7,048 nucleotides of DNA, from positions 1 through 7,048 of the forward strand of contig JABWAY010000258.1 in assembly GCA_013360825.1 (NCBI GenBank), read 5' to 3'. The notes beneath the pieces are model-generated. The model was not told the origin of the DNA and did not search any database. It saw only the letters and a program-made list of their open reading frames with translations. This DNA comes from Candidatus Brocadiia bacterium (lineage in GTDB: Bacteria; Planctomycetota; MHYJ01; WSZJ01). Each line of letters opens with the position of its first letter. Position 1 is the first letter of the stretch. Positions 6,114-7,048 of the stretch are shown piece after piece. Position numbers and translations under genes: made by a program.

Positions 6114-7048
6114 CTACTTGGCCTCGATGAGTCGGGCATTGTCCACGCCGAGTTCCCAGGTCTCGTCCTTGAGCGCCATCCCGACGACGCCGGCCTCCAG
6201 TTTCGGATTGCGCATGTCCGCATTCACCGGAGGGAAGGCGACTCCGTTGGCGGACAGGATCCAGTTGTTCCCGGTCGGTCCGCGTTCGATCCTGAACCGG
6301 ACCACCGATCCCGGGGCCGGGCCCAGGTCCTTCCACACGGGCGCCTGCAGGAGCTGCCCGTAGAACCAGGCCAGCCGGCCGTTCGCGAGGCGGCAGAATT
6401 TCAGCACCCCCGGGTTCGGGTTCGCCTGCGCCGCCGGGACGCCCAGGAAAATCCCGGCGGTCGCCCGCCCGGCCTGCGCGAAGTCGAGCTCGACCTCGAA
6501 CGCCAGGAACTTCTCCGTGGTCGGACGCAGCATCGCGGTCTGGCCGTCGTCGCGGTTCTGCCTGCCGGCGATCACGGCCCGGCCGCGCGCAAGCCTGACC
6601 CGCAGCCCCTCCTTCTCCCGCTCGACCCAGCCGCGCAGGAGCGACTCGTTGTCCTTCCTCTCGAACTCGTCGTCCCAGAGCCAGCGCGTGGAGGCCTCGT
6701 TGGCCAGCTTGCGCCCGCGGAGGGCGAAGGGATGGTCGGGAACCCTTGCGAGCACGGCGTCGAAACGGTTGCGGGCCTCGGCAAGCTCGCGCCGGTTGTA
6801 GTGAACGGCCGCGAGGCCGCAGGTCCCGAGGATGTGCGCCTGGTCGGTCTCGATGGCGCGCCGGAATTCCTGCTCGGCCGCGGCCGTGTCGGTCGGAAGA
6901 ATGGCGAATCCGAGCAGGGCGTGCGCATCGGGGTCGGCGGAGTGCTCGACCGCGCGCCGCAGCGCTTCCACCGCGCCGCTGGTGTTCCGCAGGCGCAGGC
7001 GGGCCAGGCCCAGTTCGCGGAAGGCCGACCCGCCGGCCCCCGCCTTCA
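6114..7048 (-). CDS. TPR protein with C-terminal concanavalin-like domain, N-terminus beyond right edge
   Basis: The frame is open from the right edge (first whole codon at 7046) to TAG at 6114-6116, giving 310 residues; an internal GTG at 6971 lies within a repeat and is not a credible start. Residues about 8-105 hold three tetratricopeptide-like helical pairs (ELGLARLRLRNTSGAVEALR, then AHALLGF..EFRRAIE, then GLAAVHYNRRELAEARNRFD). Residues about 122-308 form a predicted beta sandwich of the LamG/DUF1080 kind, opening with WDDEFERKDNE and RGWVEREKEG, continuing with FLAFEVELDF, ATAGIFLGVP, VVRFRIERG and NNWILSANGV, and closing with ELGVDNARL. TPRs usually mediate protein contacts and DUF1080-type sandwiches often contact carbohydrate; no catalytic residues can be assigned. 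Its stop abuts the gspG start, so it probably belongs to the pseudopilin operon. Its cellular location and any signal peptide cannot be judged without the N-terminus. Confidence 0.8.
   Translation of the reverse strand, partial: KAGAGGSAFRELGLARLRLRNTSGAVEALRRAVEHSADPDAHALLGFAILPTDTAAAEQEFRRAIETDQAHILGTCGLAAVHYNRRELAEARNRFDAVLARVPDHPFALRGRKLANEASTRWLWDDEFERKDNESLLRGWVEREKEGLRVRLARGRAVIAGRQNRDDGQTAMLRPTTEKFLAFEVELDFAQAGRATAGIFLGVPAAQANPNPGVLKFCRLANGRLAWFYGQLLQAPVWKDLGPAPGSVVRFRIERGPTGNNWILSANGVAFPPVNADMRNPKLEAGVVGMALKDETWELGVDNARLIEAK

Noticed and set aside
6972..7048. Start of the TPR gene at GTG 6971, leaving 6972-7048 noncoding
   Set aside because: The frame stays open to the edge and the residues upstream form the first half of a TPR, so the gene continues beyond the window.

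Overview
The window is high-GC bacterial DNA whose coding capacity lies almost entirely on the minus strand, so the locus is read from right to left. It holds part of a type II secretion (T2SS) or type IV pilus-like pseudopilin cluster. The GspG style, the very large GspK-like proteins carrying extra beta-sandwich domains, and the GC content suggest Planctomycetota or a neighbouring environmental phylum. That assignment is inference: there is no rRNA or other marker gene to settle it.

Layout in transcription order: (1) 7048-6114, the C-terminal 310 residues of a TPR protein ending in a concanavalin-like beta-sandwich; (2) 6113-5507, a major pseudopilin GspG starting directly after the previous stop codon, apparently split by one extra base near 5941; (3) 5440-4481, a GspH/FimT-type pseudopilin with a LamG-like domain set inside its globular part; (4) 4484-741, a 1247-residue GspK-like protein that overlaps gspH by four bases, starts at GTG with a strong ribosome binding site, and carries a LamG-like domain and four copies of a roughly 62-residue module; (5) after a 148-base gap, 592-1, the first 197 residues of a second GspK-like protein, clearly paralogous to (4), running off the left edge.

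Tight spacing from (1) to (4) suggests one operon. GspG would build the pseudopilus shaft, while GspH and the GspK-like proteins would sit at or near its tip. The unusual theme is that three consecutive complete or partial genes other than gspG carry lectin-like sandwich domains, which suggests a pseudopilus tip made for binding glycans or surfaces, or for handling such substrates. No secretion ATPase, inner-membrane platform, secretin or GspI/GspJ gene is in the window.

Two features need care. The gspG frame break may be a base-calling error or a real lesion. Synonymous codon choice switches abruptly from C-ending to G-ending codons in the middle of gspH and back again in the middle of the gspK-like gene. 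No tRNA, rRNA, CRISPR array, insertion sequence or convincing rho-independent terminator was seen.
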